Shown here in pieces: positions 6,998-14,857 of a stretch of DNA of 15,348 nucleotides. Within the stretch, counting starts at the first letter, position 1, and each line of letters starts with the position of its first letter. The stretch comes from Alphaproteobacteria bacterium (GTDB lineage Bacteria > Pseudomonadota > Alphaproteobacteria > Sphingomonadales > Sphingomonadaceae), in contig JAENVZ010000254.1 in the NCBI GenBank assembly GCA_016650315.1, positions 1-15,348 of the forward strand, written 5' to 3'. A program made the position numbers and the translations under genes. The notes beneath the pieces are model-generated. The model ran no database searches and had not been told where the DNA came from. It saw only the letters and a program-made list of their open reading frames with translations.

Positions 6998-8965
6998 TTA
7001 GCTGGCTGCCTTTAGCAGCATGTCGATGCCGCCTTCACCCTCGCCTATTTTTTGCCCACCTACTTTTTGCAGGTGCGGATAGACCAGTCCGCCCGAATAA
7101 TCGAGGTTTATGTTACGATATTTATCGCCCGACCGCACCAGCAGGGCAATTGGACCTTTGCCACCCTTGTTGTCACTGACCGCCAGCTTGATTCGTTCTG
7201 GCGAAAACGCGGTGCCGATAACCGCGACCACATTCATGCCGACGGCAAGACCCGCGTTGAAGGCAGGGCTGTCCCAGATGACGGCGGTGACTTCGCCGCT
7301 TTTTGACAGGTTGAAGCCAGGGCCATAGCTGAGGTCGACCGAGCCGGAGCGGTCCTCGGCATTTTTGACGGTGCTGTTGGGCGTGCTGGTATAGACCAGC
7401 GTATAGCCGCCCTTGGTAATGCCGTCCTTGGGCGCCTGCGTGGAGGTGTCATCGATGCGCTTGCGTAGAAAACCTGCCCAGTCATAGGGCGCGATGGCGT
7501 TCAGCGCCTGCGCCACATCGTCGGAATTATAGGTTTTGACGCCCCAGTCCCCGTCACGGCCGCCGAAAAAGAGCTTGGCGAAATCATCGAGGGATTTCTT
7601 GCCGCCGGAAAGCTGTCGCAGCAGGCTGTCGGCTTCCAGCCAGATGAGCAGACCCTCATTATAATAATCCTCGGACCGCTGCCAGCTTGCCCACGGCTTT
7701 GGGCGGCGGGCGGCGATGATCGGATCGTGCGTCGTATCTTGCAGCGGACGCCATGACCGGCCAACGCGCTGATCGAGGCCTGCGGCAATCGCGGCGAAGG
7801 CGTCAAGCGTTTCATCCTTGCTGTAAAGCCCCGAACGTGCGCCCAGCACATAGCCCCAGAATTGCGTCTGTCCTTCATAGACCCACAGCAGATTGTCCTG
7901 CATGGGCGTGCTGAAATCCGGGGTCCACAGGTCGTCGGGCCGACGATATTTGCCGTTCCAGCTATGGGTCATTTCATGGGGGAGCAGATTGCGGCGACCC
8001 GGTCCTTTGGCCCAATCCGTGAAATATTCGGGTTCCACGCCATTTTCAGAACTGCGGTGATGTTCCAGGCCAATGCTGCCCATCTGATTGGTCAGCGACA
8101 GCAGAAAGTCATAATGGTCGAAATGCTCCGTGCCGAACAGGGCGCGGGCTTGCATCACCAGCCGCTTGTGCGCGTTGATCTGTTCGGGCGTGGCGACCAG
8201 AAAACGCGCCTCGTCGGCGACGATGTTGAGCGTCACCTTGGGTGACAGGTCGATGCGCCTGAAATATTTCCCCGCGAAAACCGGCGAATCGACCAGTGTG
8301 CCATAATCGGTTGCCTCATAGGTGATGACCGCGCCTGACGTGCTGGCCGCACGCAGCGCGGTCGCGGCCTGCCAGCCTGCGGGATAGGTGACGCTCGCCT
8401 GCACCGGGATATTGCGGACATAATAGCCCGCCGGATAGAGCGACACCGACGGCCATTGCAGGTTCAGCATGGCAGGCGTCATGACGATGCGGCCCTGGTC
8501 TTCATCGGTGGCCGATACGAACTGAAAGGCGATCGACAGTTCGCGCGCGCCCTCCGGCACGGAAAGATGGAACGCATAGACGTTCAGTGGATCACGGGTC
8601 CAGCGGACCGGCTTTCCGTTCGCGCTGATGACAAGGCCCGTAAGTTTTTCGATCTGGCCACGTGGGGCATGGGTGCCTGGCAACCATTGTGGATAAAGCA
8701 GGGTGAGCGGTCCGGAACTGGCAACCGGGATGATCTGCTTCACCCGAAAGATATTCTGCACCGTGTCGGTCGCATCGACCATCAACCGCATTGTGCCGGG
8801 ATAGGGTATGTCGCGGGCAAGGGGCACGGCATTGATGACGGGCAGCGCGGACGCTTTGCTATTTTGAATAGTGGTGGGGGAGGAAATGTCCTTTTGCGCC
8901 ATGACCGGAGGGCTTGCGAAAAGAAAAAGCATGGCGGCTGAGGCAATGACCGGCTTTTTGGGCAT
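6998..8965 (-). CDS. Exported M61-family metallopeptidase with PDZ domain
   Basis: Predicted periplasmic zinc aminopeptidase of the M61 (glycyl aminopeptidase) family, 655 residues. An N-terminal signal peptide (about 1-23, ending PPVMAQ) is followed by a beta-rich M61 N-terminal domain. The catalytic domain has HEMTHSWNGKYRRP at 330-343: H330 and H334 bind zinc and E331 is the catalytic base. E364 in VYEGQTQFW is the likely third ligand. The C-terminal part (about 545-625, around SGEVTAVIWDSPAFNAGLAV) is PDZ-like, as is usual in this family. The ATG at 8965 has GGAG 9 nt upstream. The gene is divergent from hisS, with 135 bp between starts. Its natural substrate is not known. All key residues are intact, so it should be active. 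Confidence 0.95.
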   Translation of the reverse strand: MPKKPVIASAAMLFLFASPPVMAQKDISSPTTIQNSKASALPVINAVPLARDIPYPGTMRLMVDATDTVQNIFRVKQIIPVASSGPLTLLYPQWLPGTHAPRGQIEKLTGLVISANGKPVRWTRDPLNVYAFHLSVPEGARELSIAFQFVSATDEDQGRIVMTPAMLNLQWPSVSLYPAGYYVRNIPVQASVTYPAGWQAATALRAASTSGAVITYEATDYGTLVDSPVFAGKYFRRIDLSPKVTLNIVADEARFLVATPEQINAHKRLVMQARALFGTEHFDHYDFLLSLTNQMGSIGLEHHRSSENGVEPEYFTDWAKGPGRRNLLPHEMTHSWNGKYRRPDDLWTPDFSTPMQDNLLWVYEGQTQFWGYVLGARSGLYSKDETLDAFAAIAAGLDQRVGRSWRPLQDTTHDPIIAARRPKPWASWQRSEDYYNEGLLIWLEADSLLRQLSGGKKSLDDFAKLFFGGRDGDWGVKTYNSDDVAQALNAIAPYDWAGFLRKRIDDTSTQAPKDGITKGGYTLVYTSTPNSTVKNAEDRSGSVDLSYGPGFNLSKSGEVTAVIWDSPAFNAGLAVGMNVVAVIGTAFSPERIKLAVSDNKGGKGPIALLVRSGDKYRNINLDYSGGLVYPHLQKVGGQKIGEGEGGIDMLLKAAS

Positions 8966-9042
8966 GATTTATTTCTCCGGTTCGGATCATGGGGATCAAC
9001 ATGACGGGTGCAACTGCGTCCGTCCAGACCGATGCTTTCTCT

Positions 9043-9048
9043 TTGACA
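9043..9048 (+). promoter_or_regulatory. Possible -35 element upstream of hisS
   Basis: TTGACA, a perfect match to the sigma-70 -35 consensus and embedded in CTTTGACAGG, lies 52 nt before the hisS start codon in the divergent spacer shared with the M61 gene. The hexamer 17 nt further on (TCCGTT) is a poor -10 box, which is common in alphaproteobacteria but leaves the assignment tentative. AGAGGG at 9088-9093, 7 nt before the ATG, is the hisS ribosome-binding site. Confidence 0.4.
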
Positions 9049-9100
9049 GGATGGAAGCTGCACTTTCCGTTTTGCGAAAATCCCGCTAGAGGGCGCTTCC

Positions 9101-10348
9101 ATGGCCAGAATAGAGACACCCCGCCCGATCCGCGGCACACAGGACATGATCGGTGAGACGCAGGCGCGTTTCGCACATGTGATCGCGGCCTTTGATCGCG
9201 TGCGCCGCCTTTACGGTTTTCAGCGGGTCGAAGTGCCGGTGTTCGAGGCGACGGCGGTGTTTGCGCGCTCGCTGGGCGAAACCACTGATGTGGTGGCGAA
9301 GGAAATGTACACCTTTCCCGACCGTGGCGGCGACAGCTTGACCCTGCGCCCGGAATTCACCGCCGGGATCGCGCGAGCGTATCTGACCGAAGGCTGGCAG
9401 CAATTTGCGCCGCTGAAAATCGCGGCGTCCGGCCCGGTCTTTCGCTATGAACGCCCGCAAAAGGGGCGTTTTCGTCAGTTTCATCAGATCGATGCTGAAA
9501 TCATCGGCGCGGCCGAACCGCTGGCCGATGTCGAATTGCTGGTCTTTGCCGACCAGGTGTTGCGCGAGCTGGGCGTATCGGACGGCGTGACGCTGCAACT
9601 CAACACGCTGGGCGACGCGGAAACGCGCGATGCGTGGCGTGCAGCTCTGGTCGAACATTTCGAGGCGCACCGGGCGGACCTGTCGGAAGACAGCATCGAC
9701 CGCCTTGCGCGCAATCCGCTGCGCATATTGGACAGCAAGGACCCGCGCGACCGCCCGGCGGCGGACAGCGCGCCGGACATCGACGCTTATCTGACGCCAG
9801 AAACCGCCGATTTCTTCGCCAAGGTAACGGAAGGTCTGGACGCAGCGGGTGTCACATGGACCCGCAACGCCCGCCTTGTGCGCGGCCTCGATTATTATCG
9901 TCACACCGCCTTTGAATTCGTGACCGAGCGGCTTGGTTCGCAAGGGACAGTGCTGGCTGGCGGGCGTTATGATGGCCTGATCGAGGCTTTGGGCGGCCCC
10001 GCAACGCCGGGCGTCGGCTGGGCGGCGGGGATCGAGCGGCTGGCGATGCTGATCGATGTTCCGTTGGAATCCCCGCTCACCGTAATCATGGCTGCCGAGG
10101 ATGACCGTGCGATCCAGGATGGGATCAGGGTGCTGACCGCTCTACGCCGAAGCGGCATATCGGCTGAAATGATTGCTACGGGTTCGCCCCGCAAGCGATA
10201 TGACAAAGCGACCAAAGTCCTTGCCAAAGTGCTGGTTTCGATCAAGCATGATGGAGAAAAGGCGACTTTTGATTTGAAATCGGTACCCGGCACCGAAGAG
10301 CATCAAATGGTTGAGGCCATCATTCAATCTCTTGGCGGTCAGCATTGA
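9101..10348 (+). CDS. hisS: Histidine--tRNA ligase
   Basis: Class II aminoacyl-tRNA synthetase that charges tRNA-His. The product is 415 residues, within the bacterial range. Class II motif 2 is [16 protein letters not shown] at 114-129. The histidine-specific signature VRGLDYY is at 260-266. GGRYDGL (287-293) with downstream [12 protein letters not shown] provides motif 3. A C-terminal anticodon-binding domain follows (from about 325). The ATG has AGAGGG 7 nt upstream, and a consensus -35 box lies in the spacer. It heads the rightward cluster: its TGA stop is shared with the TTG start of prfA. The identification is certain. Confidence 0.98.
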   Translation: MARIETPRPIRGTQDMIGETQARFAHVIAAFDRVRRLYGFQRVEVPVFEATAVFARSLGETTDVVAKEMYTFPDRGGDSLTLRPEFTAGIARAYLTEGWQQFAPLKIAASGPVFRYERPQKGRFRQFHQIDAEIIGAAEPLADVELLVFADQVLRELGVSDGVTLQLNTLGDAETRDAWRAALVEHFEAHRADLSEDSIDRLARNPLRILDSKDPRDRPAADSAPDIDAYLTPETADFFAKVTEGLDAAGVTWTRNARLVRGLDYYRHTAFEFVTERLGSQGTVLAGGRYDGLIEALGGPATPGVGWAAGIERLAMLIDVPLESPLTVIMAAEDDRAIQDGIRVLTALRRSGISAEMIATGSPRKRYDKATKVLAKVLVSIKHDGEKATFDLKSVPGTEEHQMVEAIIQSLGGQH

Positions 10349-11436
10349 CCTCGATCTCCGCCGACACGATCCGCGCCATTGAGGCGCGACGGGATGAGGT
10401 GCAGGCCAATATGGCCCGGCCCGACCTGCCGGCTGAGGAATTTGTTCGCCTGTCGAAGGAATATGCCGAACTGGAACCCGTTGCGCAGGTTGCGCATGAG
10501 GTGCGTCGGTTGCGGCAGGAGTTGAAGTCGCTCGAATATATGACGGGGCCGGAAGGCGACCCGGAAATGCGCGAAATGGCCGAGGAGGAAATGCGGGCGC
10601 TCAAGAGCCAGCTGCCCGAAGCCGAACGCGCTCTTGCCCTGCAATTGCTGCCCCGAGACTCCGCCGATGCGCGCCCGGCCATGCTGGAAATTCGCGCCGG
10701 GACGGGCGGAGACGAAGCCGCGCTGTTCGCGGGGGATTTGTTCCGCATGTACAGTCGTTACGCCGAAGAGCGCGGCTGGAAGGTCGAGCTGATCTCCGCC
10801 AGTGCGTCCGAAATGGGTGGATACAAGGAAGTCGTCGCCAGCGTGACTGGCACCGGCGTGTTTGCGCGCCTCAAATTCGAAAGCGGCGTCCACCGCGTCC
10901 AGCGCGTGCCGGTGACCGAAAGCGGCGGGCGCATTCATACGTCCGCCGCTACCGTCGCCGTGCTGCCGGAACCAGAGGAAGTGGACGTCCAGATCAACGA
11001 GGCCACCGACCTGCGCATCGACGTCTATCGCGCGTCGGGATCGGGCGGGCAGCATGTGAATACGACGGATAGCGCCGTCCGTATCACCCATTTGCCCACA
11101 GGCCTTGTCGTCACGCAGCAGGACGAAAAGTCGCAGCACAAGAACAAGGCCAAGGCGCTCAAGATATTGCGTACGCGCCTCTATGAGCAGGAGCGTGAGC
11201 GCACGCAAAGCGAACAGGCGGGGGCGCGCAAGGCCATGGTGGGATCGGGCGACCGGTCCGAACGCATCCGCACCTATAATTTCCCGCAAGGGCGCGTGAC
11301 CGATCACCGCATCAACCTGACGCTCCACCGCCTACCCGAAATATTGGAGGGGCCGGGGCTGGAAGAGGTCATTACCGCGTTGATTGCAGAGGATGAGGCC
11401 AGCCGCATGGCCCAACTCGATAATGCAGGCGCCTGA
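10345..11436 (+). CDS. prfA: Peptide chain release factor 1 (RF1)
   Basis: Recognises UAA and UAG stop codons in the ribosomal A site and triggers peptide release. The 363-residue product carries the RF1-type PxT recognition motif as PVT at 189-191 ([18 protein letters not shown]) and the GGQ motif at 234-236 in [11 protein letters not shown]. The full RF1 domain order is intact. The start codon is TTG at 10345, overlapping the hisS stop as TTGA, with GGCGG 6 nt upstream. The next in-frame ATG is codon 23 and would remove the conserved N-terminal helix start, so TTG is preferred. The Q of GGQ is the methylation target of PrmC, encoded next. Confidence 0.97.
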   Translation: MTSISADTIRAIEARRDEVQANMARPDLPAEEFVRLSKEYAELEPVAQVAHEVRRLRQELKSLEYMTGPEGDPEMREMAEEEMRALKSQLPEAERALALQLLPRDSADARPAMLEIRAGTGGDEAALFAGDLFRMYSRYAEERGWKVELISASASEMGGYKEVVASVTGTGVFARLKFESGVHRVQRVPVTESGGRIHTSAATVAVLPEPEEVDVQINEATDLRIDVYRASGSGGQHVNTTDSAVRITHLPTGLVVTQQDEKSQHKNKAKALKILRTRLYEQERERTQSEQAGARKAMVGSGDRSERIRTYNFPQGRVTDHRINLTLHRLPEILEGPGLEEVITALIAEDEASRMAQLDNAGA

Positions 11437-12241
11437 CGCCCTGCGCCAGGCCGCCGCACGGCTTTCCGGCAAAAGCGATACCCCCCGGCTCGACGCGGAA
11501 TTGCTTTTGGCCTGTGCGTTGGGGATTGATCGGGGCGAACTGCTTGTCAAACTTCACGATCTGCCTGTCCCGGATGTATTTGCGGGGCTTATCGAGCGGC
11601 GTGCGGCAGGAGAACCGGTCGCCTATATTACCGGCACACGCGATTTCTGGACCATCAGCCTGCATGTTACGCCCGCCGTCCTTATTCCCCGGCCTGACAG
11701 CGAAACATTGCTGGAAGCCGCGGTCGAACATTTCGGCAAGGCGGGGCCGCGCCGGATACTGGACCTTGGCACCGGATCGGGTGCGCTGCTGCTTGCCGCG
11801 CTGGATGAATGGCGCGGGGCGACGGGGCTGGGCGTGGATATTTCGGACGCGGCGTTGACGATTGCTCGCGGGAATGCGGAACGGCTTGGCATGGCGGAGC
11901 GGGCCGAGTTTCGTCTGGGCGACTGGGGCGCGGGGATAGGGGAGCGGTCCGACCTCATCCTCATCAATCCGCCTTATATCAGCATGCAGGCGATGTTGCC
12001 GCGCGATGTCGCGGGGCATGAACCGCATGGTGCCCTGTTTGCCGGATCGGATGGCCTGGACGATTACCGCCGGATTGCGCCGCAATTGCCCGGATTGCTG
12101 GCAAAGAACGGCATGGCGGCGATTGAAATCGGCTTCGATCAGGGGCGGGCTGCATCGGCGCTGTTCGTCGCGGAAAAACTGGCTGTGCGCTGCCGCCCGG
12201 ATCTGGCTGGACGGGACCGTTGCCTGTTGGTAACCGCCTGA
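11423..12241 (+). CDS. prmC: Release factor glutamine methyltransferase PrmC (HemK)
   Basis: SAM-dependent N5-methyltransferase that modifies the GGQ glutamine of release factors and so increases termination efficiency. The 272-residue product has an N-terminal helical domain (about 1-70). The Rossmann methyltransferase domain has SAM motif I DLGTGSG at 114-120 and the catalytic NPPY at 182-185, which binds the glutamine amide. The frame is open further upstream inside prfA (TTG at 11384, ATG at 11393), but homologs start near [11 protein letters not shown], so the ATG at 11423 is chosen. This overlaps the end of prfA by 14 nt. No Shine-Dalgarno is visible, which suggests translational coupling to prfA. 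The pairing with its substrate gene supports the call. Confidence 0.96.
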   Translation: MQAPDALRQAAARLSGKSDTPRLDAELLLACALGIDRGELLVKLHDLPVPDVFAGLIERRAAGEPVAYITGTRDFWTISLHVTPAVLIPRPDSETLLEAAVEHFGKAGPRRILDLGTGSGALLLAALDEWRGATGLGVDISDAALTIARGNAERLGMAERAEFRLGDWGAGIGERSDLILINPPYISMQAMLPRDVAGHEPHGALFAGSDGLDDYRRIAPQLPGLLAKNGMAAIEIGFDQGRAASALFVAEKLAVRCRPDLAGRDRCLLVTA

Positions 12242-12535
12242 AAGCTTGAAAAAGCGGGCGACATGGCCTATATTGCAACCAGCACCCGGCTTTTTCGCAG
12301 CAGCCAGAGATTTTTCTTGGTTTCTTATCGCGGACGGTTTAACAGCGGTTTCAGGGACGGCTTAATCCAGTATCGTGGGTAACCCGTACCTGCTCCCATA
12401 GTCATGAAGACGCTGATGTCCGGCGGCTCTGGCAAAAAACGGATCGGTATTGCCGTGGCAGTCCGGGTCCATCGGGGAATATGCATCCATTACCGGGAGC
12501 GACGCTTTTTAGGATGTTATTGAAGCAAGGACTTA
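12242..12535. other. 294-bp intergenic spacer between prmC and the DUF4167 gene
   Basis: This is the longest spacer lacking a recognised gene in the window. GAAAAAGC (12248-12255) is complementary to GCTTTTTC (12289-12296), flanked by GGG/CCC that extend the pairing with one bulge, but the loop is over 30 nt and the T-run lies inside the arm, so I do not call a terminator. A 39-codon ORF (12263-12382, starting MAYIATSTRLF) has no clear ribosome-binding site. The downstream gene has AAGGA at 12527-12531, 4 nt before its ATG. A promoter for the DUF4167 gene is presumably here, but I cannot identify its boxes. Confidence 0.6.
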
Positions 12536-13282
12536 ATGTTGATCAATAATCGTCAGCCCGGTCGCCGTCGTGGCCGGAACAATCCGCGTCCGCAGCAGGG
12601 TAACGGCCGCAGCGGGGATTCGGGAAATCGTATTGATAACCGCGCCCGCGGCAATGCCACCCAGCTTCTTGAAAAATACAAGAATCAGGCGCGGGATGCC
12701 CAAATGCAGGGCGACCGGGTCAATGCGGAATATTATCTGCAGTTTGCCGATCATTATTTCCGCGTTCTTGCCGATAATCGCGTGCGGCAGGAAGAACAGC
12801 AGCCCAATCGCCGTCCGCACGATGACAATCGCTATGATGGCGAGGACGAGTTTGACGGTGAGCAGTCCAGCCAGAGCGAAGCTGGTCAGAGCGATAACAG
12901 CTATAGTCAATCCGACGGCGGTCATGTGCGCGATGAAGGCAGACGGCAGGATCAGCCATTCCGTCATAGCCAGCCGCGCCGCGAACGTGAACCACGGGAA
13001 CCGCGTGAACGTGCCCCCGATGCTGCACCTGTCCGGGCAGAAGCCCGGGTTGAGGCTTCACCTACGCCTGTTGCGATTGAAAGCGATGCTCCGCCAGCGC
13101 CACGCGCACCGCGTCAGCGTCGCCCCCGCAAGGAAGAAGTTGTGGAGGATCATGGCGTCATCGACGCCGCGATCCTGCCCCCATCCATTTCGAAGGCGGA
13201 CAATGACAGCGACGTAGAAGACGCCCCTGCACCGCGCAAACGGACGCGCCGCGTGCGGCCGTCGACGGAAGCCGCAGAATAG
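12536..13282 (+). CDS. DUF4167 domain-containing protein with disordered polar tail
   Basis: A 248-residue protein whose N-terminal third is the alphaproteobacterial DUF4167 domain. A basic arginine/glycine/asparagine-rich start (GRRRGRNNPRPQQGNGR) is followed by a conserved helical segment, NATQLLEKYKNQARDAQM then GDRVNAEYYLQFADHYFRVL (about 41-78). The remainder is very polar and low complexity: acidic stretches, Arg/Glu repeats near 150-165, alanine/proline runs, and a basic end (RKRTRRVRP). It has no signal peptide or membrane segment, so it is probably cytoplasmic. The RG-rich basic start and charged tail suggest nucleic-acid binding, which is inference; the family has no function I can state from established knowledge. 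It sits just after prmC, an arrangement I recall from sphingomonads. A strong terminator follows 55 bp after the stop. Confidence 0.92.
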   Translation: MLINNRQPGRRRGRNNPRPQQGNGRSGDSGNRIDNRARGNATQLLEKYKNQARDAQMQGDRVNAEYYLQFADHYFRVLADNRVRQEEQQPNRRPHDDNRYDGEDEFDGEQSSQSEAGQSDNSYSQSDGGHVRDEGRRQDQPFRHSQPRREREPREPRERAPDAAPVRAEARVEASPTPVAIESDAPPAPRAPRQRRPRKEEVVEDHGVIDAAILPPSISKADNDSDVEDAPAPRKRTRRVRPSTEAAE

Positions 13283-13337
13283 GTTCGACGCAAAAATCGA
13301 TCCGTTCATCGTACGGTCAAACATGAAGCCTAAACAG

Positions 13338-13371
13338 AGGGGCGGCGCTGGTTAAAAGCGCCGCCCCTTTT
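13338..13371 (+). terminator. Intrinsic terminator after the DUF4167 gene
   Basis: A perfect 12-bp GC-rich stem (AGGGGCGGCGCT at 13338-13349 with AGCGCCGCCCCT at 13357-13368), a 7-nt loop (GGTTAAA) and a run of four T (13368-13371) form a textbook Rho-independent terminator. It separates the hisS-to-DUF4167 region from the DUF4139 genes, which must therefore have their own promoter in the 73 bp between 13372 and 13444, or rely on read-through. Confidence 0.95.
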
Positions 13372-13444
13372 GCATGACCCGAAAAGGATGCTTTCCCGGG
13401 TGAAGAAAATCGGGCAGCTTCGTGAAATACAAGGAGATAGCCCG

Positions 13445-14857
13445 ATGCGCACCGCCCGCCTTTTGTCCCTCATTTTATGCGCGGCACCATCCGCTTTATT
13501 TGCACAAGCAGGGGCAGGGACTGCGCAGGGCGACCTGTCCGTCACCATTTACAATAATGATCTGGCGCTGGTGCAGGATGTGCGCCAGCTCCAGATCCCG
13601 GCTGGAATGACGCGTCTGGAATTTCCCGATGTATCGGCGCAGATTCGACCAGAGACCGTTTCCTTCAATGCGTCGGGCGCTTCGATCGTAGAGCAGAATT
13701 TCGACTTTGACCTTCTCTCCCCAGACAAACTGATGGAAAAGGCAGTGGGTCAGACCATTACTATCGTGCGCACCAATCCGGCCACGGGTGCAGAAGTGCG
13801 GCAGCAGGCGAAGGTTCTGGCGGTCAATGGCGGCGTGGTGTTGCAGATTGGTGGGCAGATCGAGGTGCTGCGCGACGATGGGCTGCCGGTCCGGGTGATC
13901 TTTGACAAGGTGCCGCCCAATTTGCGGTCCCGACCGACCTTGTCGGTGACTGTGGACAGCGACCGGGCGGGTACGCGCGCCGCGTCGCTCCGCTATCTGA
14001 CGCCGGGTCTTGGCTGGAGTGCGGACTATGTTGCGCTTTATGACGAAAAGGCGGGCAAGATCGATGTGCAGGGATGGGTGACGCTGACCAATAACAGCGG
14101 CACGACCTACAATAACGCCGCCACGCTGCTGGTGGCGGGCAGCATCAATCAGGGACGTAATGGCGGGATCAGCTCGAAACCCTATTATGCGCAGCCGCCG
14201 CGCAATACTATCAGGCAGGCCGGAACGGAAACCGCCGATCGTGAACAGTTAGGCGATTATTATCTTTATCCGATCAGTGGCCGCACGACGATTGCCGACC
14301 GCCAGACCAAGCAGGTGAGCTTTCTGGACGTGCAGAGCGTGCCAGCGCAACGCGCTTACGAATATCGGGTCGGCTGGCTGCAGACGATAGAGGAGCCGCA
14401 AAGCTTCAACACCGTTCTGAAATTTTCCTCCAGCAGCAAGGGCGGCCTTGGTGATGCGTTGCCCGCCGGTACGGTGCGCTTTTATATGAAGGATGCATCG
14501 GGTGCGCCGCAGTTCATTGGCGAAAACGGCATCGGTCACACGCCGATGGGCAGCGAACTGGCGCTGGCGACCGGCGAGGCATTCGATGTGAAGGTCAAGA
14601 CGACGGTTGAAAAGCGTGAGCGCTTGTCCAGCACCAAATGGCGCTCTGCCATGCGTTATGAAATCACCAACGCAAAGGCCGTTCCGGTTCAGGTTGATCT
14701 GACCCAGTCGGGCCTCGACTTCTGGCTCGACGACACCCGAATCATCGAGGAAAGCCAGAAGAGCCAGCGGGTCAGCAGCGATGCGACGCGTTGGACAGTG
14801 GACGTTCCGGCCAATGGGAGCATGACGGTCACGGCGACTTTTGAAACGCGCTACTGA
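13445..14857 (+). CDS. Exported DUF4139 domain-containing protein
   Basis: A 470-residue secreted protein. The start is the ATG at 13445, preceded by AAGGAG at an ideal 8-nt spacing; the frame is open back to 13370, but that would run into the upstream terminator. The signal peptide is residues 1-20 (RLLSLILCAAPSALFAQ, with an AxA-like cleavage near FAQA). The mature part begins with DLSVTIYNNDLALVQDVRQ and continues with beta-rich segments including LLSPDKLMEKAVGQTITIV and RTNPATG. The C-terminal half holds the DUF4139 region (from about 180, for example SLRYLTPGLGWSADYVALYD). No catalytic motif is evident, so it is probably a periplasmic or surface beta-rich protein of unknown function. Its TGA stop overlaps an ATG (TGATG) that opens the frame of a second family member. 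Confidence 0.93.
   Translation: MRTARLLSLILCAAPSALFAQAGAGTAQGDLSVTIYNNDLALVQDVRQLQIPAGMTRLEFPDVSAQIRPETVSFNASGASIVEQNFDFDLLSPDKLMEKAVGQTITIVRTNPATGAEVRQQAKVLAVNGGVVLQIGGQIEVLRDDGLPVRVIFDKVPPNLRSRPTLSVTVDSDRAGTRAASLRYLTPGLGWSADYVALYDEKAGKIDVQGWVTLTNNSGTTYNNAATLLVAGSINQGRNGGISSKPYYAQPPRNTIRQAGTETADREQLGDYYLYPISGRTTIADRQTKQVSFLDVQSVPAQRAYEYRVGWLQTIEEPQSFNTVLKFSSSSKGGLGDALPAGTVRFYMKDASGAPQFIGENGIGHTPMGSELALATGEAFDVKVKTTVEKRERLSSTKWRSAMRYEITNAKAVPVQVDLTQSGLDFWLDDTRIIEESQKSQRVSSDATRWTVDVPANGSMTVTATFETRY

Noticed and set aside
9086..9943. Minus-strand ORF of 285 codons opposite hisS
   Set aside because: It is a shadow of the conserved HisRS frame, with no recognisable domain.
12248..12296. Candidate terminator after prmC
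   Set aside because: The 8-bp arms are separated by a loop of over 30 nt, and the T-run is within the 3' arm instead of after it.
12339..12353. Possible CtrA-type site (TTAA, 7 nt, then TTCA) upstream of the DUF4167 gene
   Set aside because: The second half-site is imperfect and such partial matches are expected by chance.
12533..12967. Antisense ORF of 144 codons opposite the DUF4167 gene, very hydrophobic and membrane-protein-like
   Set aside because: It is the complement of a polar, low-complexity coding region whose codons read as hydrophobic residues on the other strand. The plus-strand frame has a recognisable domain and a ribosome-binding site.
13370..13444. Upstream extension of the first DUF4139 frame to a TTG at 13370
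   Set aside because: It would begin in the T-run of an intrinsic terminator and hide the signal peptide; the ATG at 13445 has an ideal ribosome-binding site.
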